A stretch of 38,562 nt of DNA from CAMEON01 sp045128275. Lineage in GTDB: Bacteria; Bacillota; Clostridia; Oscillospirales; CAG-272. The stretch spans positions 1-38,562 of the forward strand of contig JBGVRH010000004.1 in the NCBI GenBank assembly GCA_045128275.1. Reading direction: 5' to 3'. Shown one piece after another: positions 7,276-15,596 of the stretch; the stretch's first letter is position 1, and the number at the start of each line of letters is the position of its first letter. Position numbers and translations under genes: made by a program. The notes beneath the pieces were generated by a model. It ran no database searches. It was not told the origin of the DNA and saw only the letters and a list, made by a program, of their open reading frames with translations.

Positions 7276-9066
7276 TTATTTTTCCTCGGACTCCCGCCGC
7301 TTGCGGGCCAGGAGGGTCTCGAACCACAGGTCGGGGGTGGGCAGGGGGGAGATGGGCTCCATGGCGGATACGGCCCCCCTCGTCACGGTGCGGGTGGTAC
7401 GGGGGGAGGTATCCACGGCGGGCCTACCGTCCACCAGGGCCGAGCCGTGGCTCCCCAGCACCTCCGCCGAGCAGAGCATGGCCGACAGCACCGACCGTTG
7501 GGTCAGAACGGTATCGTACAGGCGGAAGGCCTCGGCGGTCTCGGCGGCATCGGCGATTATGACGGTATCGAAAAAGCTCTCATGCAGGGACTCTACCCGC
7601 TCAAGGAGGGCCTTCATGCCCTCGGTACGGCGGTCGAAATCGGCCACGCGGCTCATGGCGGTCTGTAGCTCATCCAGCAGAGCCTTGACGTTGGACTCCC
7701 CGCGCTTGAACTCGGGGAGGGTATAGGAGGGCATGGGAGAGATCCGCTCCTTCTGTCCCGCGATATGCTCGGCGGCGCGGAGGCTGCCCACCTGGGTGGA
7801 GTTGAGGGCGCTCCCTCCGGGGCGGTAGACCCCAAAGGTGCCTGCGGCCTCTCCCGCGCAGTAGAGACCCGGGATCTCGGTCTGCCAGTTCATATCCACG
7901 GTCACGCCGCCGTTGCAATGCTGGGCGCAGACCGCGATCTCCAGCCGCTCGGTATACAGGTCGATGCCGTGGGAGGCATATAGCTCTATGGCACCCTTGT
8001 TCATCTTCTCCAGACGCTCGATGGGAGTGCCGAACAGTGCCTCCGAGCGGGCCAGGTAATCGTAGGCCTCGGGGGGAAGGGCCGAAAAGCCCTGCTCCAG
8101 CCCCTTGGGGTCATGGATGAAGTCCAGATACACGCGGTTGCCCCTTTTGATCTCGGCGGCCACCAGGAGATCCACCAGAGAAGAGCCCTCCGCCTTGCGG
8201 GTATCGAAGGGCCATTGGTAGCCCTTGAGGAAGATGAGGCCAAGGGAGGTATCCCCCAGGGCTTCGTAGAGGAATTCCCGCTCGTTCCCTTCTCCGTCTA
8301 CCGAGATATAGCGCGGGAGCACCTGTTGGTAGGTCCCCGACAGGTTCCAGCGGAATCTCACGCTGGCGATGCCGTACTGCCATTCCTCCATGTTGGAGAG
8401 GGACACCCCCGCGTCGATGGCCAGCCCCGTAGCGCCGTGCTGGCTCTCGGGGTAGACGGTGTTCTTGTAGATCCCCGCAGGGCCGCCCGTGCAGAGGATG
8501 ACGTTCTGGCAGGCGATGACCCGACTCTCTCCCGTGACGGTGGAGACGCAGGCTACCCCCACGATCCCCTCGCTGTCGGTGAGGAGCTTGACGGCCAGGG
8601 TATGGTCGATGATCTCAATGCCCTTGCGGAGGCAGGAGGCCTCCAGGGCCTCGGTCATGTACTTGGAGGTCAGAGGGCCGCAGGAGGTGGCGCGGCTACG
8701 GGGATCGTGGTCGGTCTTGTAGCCCGCGTACTCCCCGTACTCGTTGGCGGGAAAGGGGACGCCAAGCTCCACCAGGTGCATGAAGCAACGGGTGGAGTAG
8801 GCCGCCTCGCAGAGGGCATGCTCCCCCATGACACCGCCCCCGCCGTACAGGGTCTCCGCCATCTCACGGACGCTGTCACCCTCTCCCCCGCAGAGGGAAA
8901 GCTTATAGTAGGTCTGCTTGTCGCTCCCCGTGTTGCGGGAGGTGCCCATGTACCGCCCCTCGGTGAGGATGGCGATGTCGGTGATGCCCAGGTCGAAGAG
9001 CCTGTCCGCCGCGTTGTAGCCGGCACAGCCTGTGCCGATGATGAGGGTATGGTATCGGTCTTTCAT
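7276..9066 (-). CDS. FAD-dependent oxidoreductase, fumarate reductase / aspartate oxidase type
   Basis: A 596-residue flavoprotein of the FAD_binding_2 family (FrdA, SdhA, NadB, urocanate reductase). The FAD-binding fingerprint GTGCAG is at residues 11-16, an NVILCTGG strand is in the middle, and a C-terminal GLYCAGEAAG segment binds the flavin. The region HCNGGV plus the arginine in YRPGGSALN corresponds to active-site elements of FrdA-like enzymes. There is no FMN-binding domain, heme motif or signal peptide, so it should be cytoplasmic and needs a partner for electrons. Its ATG overlaps the TGA of the SDR by four bases. With OYE and SDR alongside, reduction of a C=C bond in an unsaturated acid or ring is plausible, but the substrate cannot be read from sequence. 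Confidence 0.9.
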   Translation of the reverse strand: MKDRYHTLIIGTGCAGYNAADRLFDLGITDIAILTEGRYMGTSRNTGSDKQTYYKLSLCGGEGDSVREMAETLYGGGGVMGEHALCEAAYSTRCFMHLVELGVPFPANEYGEYAGYKTDHDPRSRATSCGPLTSKYMTEALEASCLRKGIEIIDHTLAVKLLTDSEGIVGVACVSTVTGESRVIACQNVILCTGGPAGIYKNTVYPESQHGATGLAIDAGVSLSNMEEWQYGIASVRFRWNLSGTYQQVLPRYISVDGEGNEREFLYEALGDTSLGLIFLKGYQWPFDTRKAEGSSLVDLLVAAEIKRGNRVYLDFIHDPKGLEQGFSALPPEAYDYLARSEALFGTPIERLEKMNKGAIELYASHGIDLYTERLEIAVCAQHCNGGVTVDMNWQTEIPGLYCAGEAAGTFGVYRPGGSALNSTQVGSLRAAEHIAGQKERISPMPSYTLPEFKRGESNVKALLDELQTAMSRVADFDRRTEGMKALLERVESLHESFFDTVIIADAAETAEAFRLYDTVLTQRSVLSAMLCSAEVLGSHGSALVDGRPAVDTSPRTTRTVTRGAVSAMEPISPLPTPDLWFETLLARKRRESEEK

Positions 9067-9794
9067 AGCTTTCTAATGTGCATACCTCCGTCCAGGATGA
9101 AGGAGTGACCCGTGGCGTAGCTGAAGGTACCGTCGCAGAGGGCGACCACCGCTCTGGCGATATCCTCGGGAGTCCCCCAGCGGCCCAGGGGCACCAGGCC
9201 CTCCGCGATGAGCTTATCGTACTTCTCCTTGACTGCCTCGGTCATGCCCGTGGCGATGATGCCGGGGCAGATCTCGTTGACGGTGATGCCCTCCCCCGCC
9301 AGGCGGTCGGCAAAGAGCTTGGTGATCATGGAGACCCCTGCCTTGGAGATGCAGTACTCCCCGCGGGAGGTGGAGCTGGTGTAGGCCGAGCAGGAGGAGA
9401 TATTGACGATGGAGCCGCCCTCGCCGTGGCGGAGCATCTCGCCCGCCACGGCCTGGGTGAGGAACAGCGTCCCCTTGGTGTTGATGCCCATGACGTAGTC
9501 GTAGCTCTCCTCGGTCATCTCCAGGATATCACGGCGCACCTTGGGGGCTACCCCCGCCACGTTGACCAGCACCGAGACGGTGCCCTTGGCCACGGCGGTC
9601 TCCACCAGCACAGCACGATCCTCGGCGGAGGCGATGTCTCCGGGGATATAGGTCACGTCCAGACCGTCAAAGTCCGAAAGATCCCCGTCGGGCTTACGGC
9701 CCATGCCCACGACGGCATAGCCCTTCTCCGCCAGCATCAGCGCGGCGGCCTTTCCGATGCCTCCCAGGACACCGGTCACGATAGCGACCTTCAT
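9063..9794 (-). CDS. SDR family oxidoreductase
   Basis: A 243-residue classical short-chain dehydrogenase. The dinucleotide motif TGVLGGIG is at residues 7-14, then NVAG, the NISSCSAY catalytic serine region and Tyr147-x3-Lys151 (YCISK). It ends with ATGHSFILDGG, the family's usual C-terminal pattern. It overlaps OYE upstream and the flavoprotein downstream by ATGA four-base overlaps, so the three proteins are probably made in fixed ratio and serve one pathway. It is clearly a different SDR from the one at 1644-2363. Cofactor preference and substrate are not evident. Confidence 0.92.
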   Translation of the reverse strand: MKVAIVTGVLGGIGKAAALMLAEKGYAVVGMGRKPDGDLSDFDGLDVTYIPGDIASAEDRAVLVETAVAKGTVSVLVNVAGVAPKVRRDILEMTEESYDYVMGINTKGTLFLTQAVAGEMLRHGEGGSIVNISSCSAYTSSTSRGEYCISKAGVSMITKLFADRLAGEGITVNEICPGIIATGMTEAVKEKYDKLIAEGLVPLGRWGTPEDIARAVVALCDGTFSYATGHSFILDGGMHIRKL

Positions 9795-10984
9795 GACTTG
9801 ACCTCCTTATACAGATCTCGGTAGTATTCGTTGAAGACGGCGCACCCCGACACCTGCCCCGCCCGCATGAGCTCGGTGCATTTGGAGCAGGCGAGACAGC
9901 ACTTTTTGGGGGTGAACGATCCATCCAGATAGTCGGCGTAGAAATCGGGGTAGGCCAGCCACATACGGCCATAGCCCACCAGGTCGCAGACACCGTCGCG
10001 CAGCAGAGCCTCGGAGCGCTCCATGAGCTCCTCGCGGTAGTAGGAGAGCCCCGATCCCACCACGGTGAGGGTGGGGAAGGTCTCCTTGATGTGCTTCTCC
10101 ACCGTGACGAAGCGGGCCAGCCCCGCCTCGGGGGGCTCGGGGGGAACATAGCCGCCCTTGCGGTAGGGGCGGTTGATGTGGGGATTGTAGTAGGGGTTGC
10201 CGATGGTGACGTTCAGCACCTGTATGCCCTCCTCCACAAGACGGGAGAGCAGGCGGTCGGGCTCGGTGAGATCCAGCTCCCCTTCCTCGTCCGTGCCGAA
10301 GCCGTAGGGCTTGGGGATCATGTCCGAGACGCTCAAGCGGGTGGTCAACAGGACGGTTTCCGGGATGACCGCCCTCACCGCCTTGACGCAATCCAGGTAC
10401 AGTCTCGATCGGTTCTCCAAGCTCCCGCCGTAGCGGCCCTCTCGGGAAAAGGCCGAGAGAAGCTCCTGGAAGAGGTAGCCGTGGCAGGACTTGACGTCCA
10501 CCCCGTCAAAGCCCGCCTCTACGGCCAGCAGGGCCGCCTTGGCATACAGGGCGGGGAGGGTGTTCAGGTATTCGTCGGTGACGATATGGGCATCGGTGAC
10601 GGGGCGGCGGGCCTCGTAGAGAGGATGGCGGTAGGCGATCATGGGGGTGATGCTCTGACGGCCCGAGTGGGTCAGCTGGAGGATGAAGGCCTGACGGATC
10701 CCCCCCTCGGCGGCGATGCTCCGCATCTCGGTGAGGAGGGCGCGGAAGGCAGGGAGGTTCTCCCGTGTCAGCATCATCTGGCGGGGGTTGGTGCGCCCCT
10801 CAGGACAGACGGCGCAGGCCTCGAACCACACCGTCCCCGCCCCACTGCGGGCGGCGCGACGGTATTTGGCAACGGTCAGCTCGGAGGGACTGCCGTCGAG
10901 ATTACAGTCACAGCCCTCCATGGGCTGGAGAACGACGCGGTTGGGGATATGGGTATCACGGATCTGTAAGGCTTTTTCAAGCAT
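9791..10984 (-). CDS. Old Yellow Enzyme family NADH:flavin oxidoreductase with Fe-S ligands
   Basis: A 397-residue FMN-dependent TIM-barrel reductase. Recognisable parts are the LTHSGRQ strand with the substrate-anchoring histidine, DGVDVKSCHGYL, the SREGRYGGSLENRSR phosphate and FMN segment, and VVGSG near the C-terminus. Cys363, Cys366, Cys369 and Cys381 match the 4Fe-4S ligand spacing of trimethylamine dehydrogenase and 2,4-dienoyl-CoA reductase. Those relatives continue into a FAD/NAD domain of about 300 residues, whereas this protein stops just after the cluster, so electrons must come from another protein. It probably reduces an activated C=C bond. It is the first gene of the operon, with a promoter at 11017-11045 and a ribosome site GGGGGAG about 8 bases before ATG. 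Confidence 0.9.
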   Translation of the reverse strand: MLEKALQIRDTHIPNRVVLQPMEGCDCNLDGSPSELTVAKYRRAARSGAGTVWFEACAVCPEGRTNPRQMMLTRENLPAFRALLTEMRSIAAEGGIRQAFILQLTHSGRQSITPMIAYRHPLYEARRPVTDAHIVTDEYLNTLPALYAKAALLAVEAGFDGVDVKSCHGYLFQELLSAFSREGRYGGSLENRSRLYLDCVKAVRAVIPETVLLTTRLSVSDMIPKPYGFGTDEEGELDLTEPDRLLSRLVEEGIQVLNVTIGNPYYNPHINRPYRKGGYVPPEPPEAGLARFVTVEKHIKETFPTLTVVGSGLSYYREELMERSEALLRDGVCDLVGYGRMWLAYPDFYADYLDGSFTPKKCCLACSKCTELMRAGQVSGCAVFNEYYRDLYKEVKS

Positions 10985-11016
10985 GGCGGGGCTCCCCCTT
11001 TTGTGGTGTTGGTTCT

Positions 11017-11045
11017 ATTATAGCAGAAAAGCCAAGAAATTTCCA
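11017..11045 (-). promoter_or_regulatory. Promoter of the OYE operon
   Basis: Minus-strand TATAAT (11017-11022) preceded by TGC (extended -10), with a weak -35 TGGAAA (11040-11045) at 17-base spacing. It should start transcription about 25 bases before the OYE start codon. Confidence 0.65.
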
Positions 11046-11109
11046 TACCTTTTCGGTGATTTTCTGTCGGGGATAGTCATTTTTCTCCTTTGACCCCCCA
11101 AAAAGCGAA

Positions 11110-11138
11110 AAGGCCCCATCCGAAACGGATGGAGCCTT
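11110..11138 (-). terminator. Terminator after the nucleotidyltransferase gene
   Basis: Stem of AAGGC plus CCATCCG (11110-11122) pairing with 11126-11138, with one mismatch and an AAA loop on the plus strand. Read on the minus strand it is followed by T-rich sequence (TTTTCGCTTTTT). It lies 19 bases after the stop codon at 11157. Confidence 0.75.
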
Positions 11139-11156
11139 CTATGGAACAGCAAGAGA

Positions 11157-11897
11157 TCACCGCACCGTGATGCCCTTGTACTCGGCCTTGACCCGCTCGT
11201 AGCTCTCCAGGTTGCCGATATCGTAGCGCTTGCCGGGCATCTCCATGGCGTAGACCTCGGTCTGACCGCAAAGCCAGGCGATGTAGCTGCCTGGGGCATC
11301 GGTGCCGCAACCGCTCTCGATGCCCTTGGGCACCAGGCGGGCATCCTCCCGCGTGTAGTAGTAGAAGGGGGGACAGCACCAATGGGTGGCGGGGGTGGGG
11401 GATTTCTCGGTCATGTTCAGGATGCGGTCGGACTCGTCCACCGTCACCACGCCGCACTTGAGGAGCTTTTGGTCGCTGGGCTCATAGTAGCGCATGATGC
11501 AGGAGGCGGCCTTCTCCTTGGCATAGGCCACGAAGCGGGTCAGGCTGAAGTCCAGGACGTTGTCCCCCGCGATGACCAGCATATCGTCATCCAGCCCCAG
11601 GGAGTCGATGGCATACTGGATATCCTTCACCGCTCCCAGGCGGGTCTCGTTGGTGTCGGTACCGTCATCCACCACCGTGATCCTCTGGGTCTTGGTTTTG
11701 GCCCAGGCATCGAAGTGGTGGGCGTACTTGTGGTTGGAGATCACCACGTACTCATCCACCAGCCCCGCGGTATCGATATCGTCCACCAGCCAGTCCAGGA
11801 TGGTCTTCTCCCCTACGGTGAGCAGGGGCTTGGGGAAATTCTCGGTCAAAGGGTAGAGCCGCGTGGCATACCCTGCTGCCAGGATCAGACATTTCAT
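11157..11897 (-). CDS. Sugar-phosphate nucleotidyltransferase
   Basis: A 246-residue nucleotidyltransferase of the NTP_transferase family (RmlA/GalU/MurU relatives), which joins a sugar 1-phosphate to an NTP. The nucleotide-binding signature LAAGYATRLYPLT (residues 6-18) with Pro-Lys-Pro (22-24) is intact. A metal-binding GDN (in AGDNVLDF) and the C-terminal RYDIGNLESY, the sugar-binding region, are also visible. Start chosen at 11897, with GGGAGG 7 bases before the ATG; an upstream in-frame ATG would overlap the kinase gene. It lies 19 bases after the GHMP kinase and ends in a terminator, so the pair forms one unit that would turn a free sugar into an NDP-sugar. Nucleotide and sugar specificity are not determined. 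Confidence 0.9.
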   Translation of the reverse strand: MKCLILAAGYATRLYPLTENFPKPLLTVGEKTILDWLVDDIDTAGLVDEYVVISNHKYAHHFDAWAKTKTQRITVVDDGTDTNETRLGAVKDIQYAIDSLGLDDDMLVIAGDNVLDFSLTRFVAYAKEKAASCIMRYYEPSDQKLLKCGVVTVDESDRILNMTEKSPTPATHWCCPPFYYYTREDARLVPKGIESGCGTDAPGSYIAWLCGQTEVYAMEMPGKRYDIGNLESYERVKAEYKGITVR

Positions 11898-11916
11898 AGG
11901 TTTACCTCCCAAGTCG

Positions 11917-13092
11917 TCATTGGAGCTTGACGCCGTCGGCACTGTCGCAGAAGCAGGCCGAATACTTGCCCTCCAGGGCGGGGAAGAGCTTGAGATACTC
12001 TCTCGTCACGGTCTCACGGATGCTCTCCTCATAGTCGGGATGGATCAGGGCCATGCAGCAGCCCTTGAAGCCCGCTCCCGAGAAGCGGCCACCGTAGATG
12101 CCGTCGGTGCGGAGCATGATCTCGTAGAGAGCCTTCAGCTCGGGGGAGCCGGTCTCCCAGTTGTAGATGGAGGAACGGCCGCTCTCAAAGGACAGGCGGC
12201 CGAACTCCTCGATGTCCCCTCGCCGCCAGGCCTCGGCACCTCGTTGGACGCGGTCGAACTCGGTGTACCAATGCTCGGCCCGCTTGCGCCAGTTGTCGGG
12301 GAGACGGTCCTTGTACTGATGGTATACCTCTACGGGGACGTCGCGGAGGTTGGTCTCCTCGAACTTGCCGTACTCCATGCCCGCGTAGGCCTTGAGGGCG
12401 TAGGCGGCGCTGCGGCACTCGTCCACCCGCATATTGAAGGCGGAGCCCGCCAGACTGCGCTCCAGACCGCTGAAGAAGATGGCGATCTTATAGGGCTTCA
12501 TGTGAGGGCTCTGGGGGATCAGCTCATAGCTGTCATCCAACAGATCCATGTAGAGGAGATGCTCGCGGCGGCAGTAGACCTCGCAGGACTGATCCAGCTT
12601 ACCGCAGGCCACCCCCACGTACTTGTTCTCGGCCTCCTTGGCGATGGTGATCAGCTCGTCGGGGGAGAGGGTGATGCCGTTCATGCGGGAGAGGGCGGAG
12701 AGGAAGGTGATGATGACCGCCGCCGAGGAGGACAGGCCGCCGATGGGCAGTTCACCGTCCAGCACCGCGCAGAGGCCGCGGCGCAGGGGGTAACGCTTGT
12801 GCAGGGCAATGGTGGCACCGCGCAGATGGTCTGCCCAGTCGTTCTCCTTGGTCTTGGGAGTAGCCTCCACGTGCCATTGGGCGCGCTTGTCGAACTGGAG
12901 GGAGCGGATCTCCACCACGCCGTTCTCCTTGGGGCCGTAGGCGATGTGGATGCCCTTGTCAATGGCAAAGCCCGTGATTTTGCCCAGCTGGTGATCGCTG
13001 TGTGCGCCGATGGGGCAGATGCGGTAGGGGGTAAAGGCGGTATATTGGGGGGATTTTTTATAGGTCTGCTCGAAGAACTCGATGGCTCTCAT
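11917..13092 (-). CDS. GHMP family sugar kinase, galactokinase / galacturonokinase type
   Basis: A 391-residue kinase of the GHMP superfamily that phosphorylates a sugar at C1. The N-terminal sugar-binding motif reads PYRICPIGAHSDHQLG instead of the galactokinase consensus (GRxNLIGEHTDY). The PYRICPxGAHxDHQ form is what I recall from plant galacturonokinase, so a uronic acid or another unusual sugar is more likely than galactose. The ATP-binding loop PIGGLSSSAA (about residues 121-130) and the C-terminal GAGFKGCCMAL motif are intact. The start at 13092 (MRAIEFFEQ) follows AGAAGGGAAG; a longer in-frame start overlaps the promoter. The nucleotidyltransferase behind it would use its product. Promoter at 13133-13161. 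Confidence 0.87.
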   Translation of the reverse strand: MRAIEFFEQTYKKSPQYTAFTPYRICPIGAHSDHQLGKITGFAIDKGIHIAYGPKENGVVEIRSLQFDKRAQWHVEATPKTKENDWADHLRGATIALHKRYPLRRGLCAVLDGELPIGGLSSSAAVIITFLSALSRMNGITLSPDELITIAKEAENKYVGVACGKLDQSCEVYCRREHLLYMDLLDDSYELIPQSPHMKPYKIAIFFSGLERSLAGSAFNMRVDECRSAAYALKAYAGMEYGKFEETNLRDVPVEVYHQYKDRLPDNWRKRAEHWYTEFDRVQRGAEAWRRGDIEEFGRLSFESGRSSIYNWETGSPELKALYEIMLRTDGIYGGRFSGAGFKGCCMALIHPDYEESIRETVTREYLKLFPALEGKYSACFCDSADGVKLQ

Positions 13093-13132
13093 ATCTGTAC
13101 TTCCCTTCTGTTTTCGGTAGGGTCTTTCCTGT

Positions 13133-13161
13133 ATTATAGCATACTTTTCCATCGAATGCAA
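13133..13161 (-). promoter_or_regulatory. Promoter of the kinase / nucleotidyltransferase operon
   Basis: Minus-strand TTGCAT (13156-13161), 17-base spacer, TATAAT (13133-13138) preceded by TGC. This gives a 5' leader of roughly 35 bases before the kinase start. Confidence 0.7.
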
Positions 13162-13221
13162 GAGAAATTTGCCCCTCCATGAGACTTTTCTCCCGGTATT
13201 GGCGGGTAAAACGGTCTTCGT

Positions 13222-13632
13222 TCACTTCAAGAGCTCCTCGCTCAAGCGGAGGATCTCGGGGGCGATCCTTGTCCGCTCCCGCTTGACCAGGGCATTGTAG
13301 ACGGGATAGGCGACCGCCGCCAGCGTACCGCCCGAAAGTCCCAGAGCAATGCTCAAGGGCATGGCCAGCCCGGGGTACGCATCCAGGACGTGGCGGAGGT
13401 CAGACATGATCAGGCTCATCCCCGTTCCCAGGATCAGCGTGCCGAGGATGCCCAGAGTCAGAGCTACGGCGCGAGCCTTTTCGGTGACCCGAGCATCCAG
13501 GCGGCGAAGGCGGGCCATCTTATCCTCGGCTGTCTTGGGTGCTTGGTATTTGTCCCGGATCCTGCGGATCTCGGCCTGCTCCTTGGCGGAGTAGGTATAG
13601 GAAAAGCCCTTTTGTTCGTTGTGATTATCCAT
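13222..13632 (-). CDS. Small two-helix membrane protein of unknown function
   Basis: A 136-residue protein I cannot assign to a characterised family. It has a charged N-terminal half (about residues 1-52) rich in Lys, Arg and Glu, likely helical and cytoplasmic, then two hydrophobic segments at about 55-77 and 90-112, and a short charged C-terminal tail. The start overlaps the 3' end of the upstream membrane protein gene by eight bases, so it is the last gene of the two-component operon. The layout suggests a small membrane partner of the histidine kinase or of the 296-residue membrane protein. No convincing terminator is seen behind it. Confidence 0.75.
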   Translation of the reverse strand: MDNHNEQKGFSYTYSAKEQAEIRRIRDKYQAPKTAEDKMARLRRLDARVTEKARAVALTLGILGTLILGTGMSLIMSDLRHVLDAYPGLAMPLSIALGLSGGTLAAVAYPVYNALVKRERTRIAPEILRLSEELLK

Positions 13633-14515
13633 GGGTCACCTCATGTTCCGATATTTTGAGTCTGCGTGTTCCCCGCGCGATCATGCCCACCGCCATGCCC
13701 ACCACCACCAGGATCACGGCGACACCCACCGAGCCCAGGATCATCTTGCGGGCAAGGGGCTCCATGGTGCCGTCGCCAAAGGTAGTCAGCATGGTGGAGG
13801 TCAAGGTCAGCATGGACACGCAGGCGGCGGCAAAGCTGATGGCCTTGGCGGCCGAGAAAACGGGGCTGTTGTAGCGCTTGTACCGCACCATGCTGACAAT
13901 GGCTACGGTAAAGGTGGTGAAGGTGTAGGCCGCCATGGCGATGGCCGTGATCATGTGATGCGCAAAGGTGCGATCCCAGTAGAGCATGAAGAAGACGATG
14001 AGGGAGAGGGCCAAGTTCATCACCAGGAAGATCCACCCGCAGGCGCGGTACTTGATCAGCTCGCTCCGCATCCGCTCGCCGGGGGCGTACCGTCTCGTAT
14101 GGCTGACCAGGAAATACCGCATGACGGCCAGGCAGATATAGTAGACCCCCAGAGAGCCGAACCAGAAGGTGCGGTGGACCACGCCCAGCCACATCTGGAA
14201 TAAGCCGTACAGGGTATTCCACGCGAGGGAGCCGAACAGGGAGATATTCACCCGCAGGCGAGTATCCTCCAGCCACATCCGCGCGTAGCGGTTCTCGTTT
14301 TTGACAGTCTTGAAAAAACGGATCAAATACGGGATCTTACAGCACCACACCGTCAGGGTATAAGCGGCCAGCACGTAGGAGATATAAGCGATGACCGACT
14401 CGGTGCCGATCAGCGCCATGGAGACGGCCAGCAGAACAGCCGCCACGGGCAACAGCACGATCATGACGGCCACGTGGGGGAAAAGTAAGGCTTTACCGAG
14501 CTTCTTCCAGTCCAT
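13625..14515 (-). CDS. Polytopic membrane protein of unknown function
   Basis: A 296-residue protein with about seven to eight hydrophobic segments spread over its length (for example near residues 15-38, 44-62, 95-120, 160-185, 195-215, 228-250, 260-285) and no signal peptide, motif or domain I recognise. Start chosen at 14515 (MDWKKLG), where GGGAGG lies six bases upstream; this overlaps the end of the histidine kinase gene by 23 bases. A longer start lies deeper in the kinase gene and is less likely. Its place directly behind a sensor kinase suggests a membrane function controlled by, or reporting to, that system. Transport or envelope-stress functions are guesses. Confidence 0.8.
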   Translation of the reverse strand: MDWKKLGKALLFPHVAVMIVLLPVAAVLLAVSMALIGTESVIAYISYVLAAYTLTVWCCKIPYLIRFFKTVKNENRYARMWLEDTRLRVNISLFGSLAWNTLYGLFQMWLGVVHRTFWFGSLGVYYICLAVMRYFLVSHTRRYAPGERMRSELIKYRACGWIFLVMNLALSLIVFFMLYWDRTFAHHMITAIAMAAYTFTTFTVAIVSMVRYKRYNSPVFSAAKAISFAAACVSMLTLTSTMLTTFGDGTMEPLARKMILGSVGVAVILVVVGMAVGMIARGTRRLKISEHEVTHG

Positions 14516-15596
14516 CGTCTGCCTCCCCGATCTTGATCCTGACGGTGAATACGGTGCCGACACCCACGGTGCTCTCTACACCGATCTCCCCCCGCAGGAT
14601 ATCCATGACCCGCTTGACCAGAGCCAGCCCCAGGCCGTTGCCTTGGGTGGCACGGGAGGGGTCGCCCTGATAGAATTTTTCAAAGATATGCGTCCCGACC
14701 TCGGAGGTCATGCCGCAGCCCGTATCGGCTACCCGCACGGTGGCGTAGTCCCCGTCGGTCGTCAAGGACAGGGAGACGGTGCCCCCCGCCTCGGTGAACT
14801 TGAAGGCGTTGGAGAGCAGGTTGTTCCACACCAGGGACAGGAGCTCGGCATCGGCGGTGATCCTTACGTCCTCGGCGATGTCGGTCTCGATCTCCATGTC
14901 CTTTTCCTCCCAGATACCCTCGAACTGCAGCAGGCTCTCGCAGAGCTGCTCGCCCAGGTCATAGGTCTCGGCCTTGGGGTAAATGGTCTGGTTCTCCAGG
15001 CGGTTGAGTCGGAGGACGTTGGTCATCATGTCCGAGAGGCGGCGGGAGGCCTCGGTGACAGCCTTGGCGTACTCCAGCCGCTTCTCCTCGGGGAGGTCGG
15101 GAGTCTGGAGAAGGGTTCCGTAGTTCTGCATGACGGTCAGAGGGGTCTTCATCTCGTGGGAGACGTTGGCCACGAAGTCCGTCCGCAGGGTCTCTACCCC
15201 CGACAGCTCGGCGGCCAGGGTGTTGAAGCACTCGATGATGGTATTCAGATTCTCGTCCGCCGCCAGATCGCTGATGGGGGCGATCCGCTCTGAAAAATCC
15301 CCTCGTACCATCTTGCGGGCGGCAGTGGTGATCCGCCGTGTGACCCGCTCGGTGGTCAGCCTGCGGCGGACGGCATCAATGACGGTGAACAGCACGCTCA
15401 GGATCACCACGTTGAGGAAGGTCAGCTTGGCGGCGGCCTGGATATCCTCCCCCGTCAGCGTCACCCCCAAGGAATCCGCCAGGAGATTCACGAAGAGCAT
15501 GGTGGAGCAGGTGACCAGAAAGGCCACCAGCAGAAAGAACATGAAGTAGCGATAGAGTGCCCGTGAGACCTTGCGGGCAAGGGTCGCGGCCCTCAT
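14493..15596 (-). CDS. Sensor histidine kinase
   Basis: A 367-residue membrane kinase. Hydrophobic segments at about residues 17-40 and 58-72 enclose a very short extracytoplasmic loop, so it probably senses something in the membrane or through a partner. A HAMP-like linker is followed by the H-box NVSHEMKTPL with the phospho-acceptor His147, then the N-box NNLLSNAFKF, the G1 box DTGCGM and the G2 box GNGLGLALV. Its ATG overlaps the stop of the response regulator by four bases. The small sensor region together with two membrane proteins encoded downstream resembles systems in which a neighbouring membrane protein is the true sensor. The signal is unknown. Confidence 0.93.
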   Translation of the reverse strand: MRAATLARKVSRALYRYFMFFLLVAFLVTCSTMLFVNLLADSLGVTLTGEDIQAAAKLTFLNVVILSVLFTVIDAVRRRLTTERVTRRITTAARKMVRGDFSERIAPISDLAADENLNTIIECFNTLAAELSGVETLRTDFVANVSHEMKTPLTVMQNYGTLLQTPDLPEEKRLEYAKAVTEASRRLSDMMTNVLRLNRLENQTIYPKAETYDLGEQLCESLLQFEGIWEEKDMEIETDIAEDVRITADAELLSLVWNNLLSNAFKFTEAGGTVSLSLTTDGDYATVRVADTGCGMTSEVGTHIFEKFYQGDPSRATQGNGLGLALVKRVMDILRGEIGVESTVGVGTVFTVRIKIGEADDGLEEAR

